From Roseibium litorale (GTDB lineage: Bacteria; Pseudomonadota; Alphaproteobacteria; Rhizobiales; Stappiaceae): 51,823 nucleotides of DNA. The position numbers and the translations under genes are program-made. Shown piece after piece: positions 51,764 to 51,823 of the stretch. The stretch's first letter is position 1. Each line of letters opens with the position of its first letter. The notes under the pieces are model-generated. The model was not told the origin of the DNA. It made no database searches and worked only from the letters and a program-made list of their open reading frames with translations. The stretch covers positions 1 to 51,823 of the forward strand of contig NZ_JACYXI010000020.1 of NCBI RefSeq assembly GCF_014842915.1, read 5' to 3'.

Positions 51764-51823
51764 AGTGGCAGGCGACCGTGCGGGGATCGGGTTTTCACCC
51801 GCAGTCATCATGGCTCCCTGCCG
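51746..51823 (-). CDS. Possible C-terminal end of a gene cut by the window
   Basis: The minus strand is open from the window edge for 25 codons (ending PARSPATALPAV, stop TAG at 51748-51746). An Ala/Pro-rich ending followed at once by a stable hairpin is typical of a gene end, but the fragment is too short to identify. Confidence 0.3.
   Translation of the reverse strand, partial: RQGAMMTAGENPIPARSPATALPAV

Larger units (their letters stand above)
51334..51823. other. Repeat-rich end of the window, no complete gene
   Basis: It contains two copies of the CCATGGTCAAGCCATGG-type repeat (51339-51399 direct; 51455-51510 inverted), two CTTGA-type palindromes (51564-51584 and 51682-51702), a C9 run (51450-51458) and an 11-bp hairpin (51733-51763). 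No open frame here has a credible start. Confidence 0.6.

Overview
The window looks like a chromosomal segment of a free-living alphaproteobacterium, probably Hyphomicrobiales/Stappiaceae-like (low confidence on family). I base this on high G+C coding sequence, translationally coupled operons, an Lrp regulator of alphaproteobacterial type, the carboxynorspermidine route to polyamines, an E. coli-type ldhA, and short GC-rich palindromic intergenic repeats with a CTTGA-like centre. No rRNA or tRNA gene, CRISPR array, phage or plasmid module is visible.

Layout. 1-127 is the right end of an IS21-like element, cut by the window edge. 507-8352 is a plus-strand block: a NarL-type response regulator and its histidine kinase, then a MoxR/Bat cluster (MoxR ATPase, DUF58, DUF4381-like, two VWA proteins, a TPR-like protein and a BatD-like protein) in which almost every junction overlaps. 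8422-11965 is a copper module: CopA ATPase and CopZ chaperone fired divergently from two CueR-type operators, plus a His-rich secreted protein. A Tat-type serine beta-lactamase-fold protein follows. 13991-19259 holds a structured leader, an NMT1/THI5-type ABC importer and a large AceE-like transketolase. 19475-22380 has an Lrp regulator and an Orn/Lys/Arg decarboxylase on the minus strand. 23067-28676 holds an RlpA-like protein, a DJ-1/PfpI protein, the last two steps of allantoin catabolism (allE, allA), a CSS/EAL phosphodiesterase and a PfkB kinase. 28833-32427 is a pair of related secreted proteins of unknown function. 32687-37310 is a minus-strand run: molybdopterin oxidoreductase, EF-hand protein, YHYH protein and ndk. 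37748-42938 has a DinB-fold protein without its usual metal ligands, a scrambled DUF4344 protein without HExxH, a DUF2254 membrane protein and an ABC-F ATPase. 42946-48140 has a second EAL protein, ldhA and two MscS channels. 48301-50715 is the CASDH/nspC polyamine operon, followed by a small unknown protein and a repeat-rich end.

How the parts fit. The decarboxylase (diamine source) and the CASDH/nspC pair would together make carboxyspermidine-type polyamines. AllE and AllA release ammonia, urea and glyoxylate from ureides, behind a GntR-like operator. CopA, CopZ and the His-rich protein form a copper defence unit whose regulator CueR must be encoded elsewhere. The points most worth a second look are the permuted, HExxH-less DUF4344 protein beside the ligand-less DinB protein (37748-39420), the leader of the NMT1 importer (13991-14066), the paralogous secreted pair (28833-32427), and the dispersed palindromic repeats.
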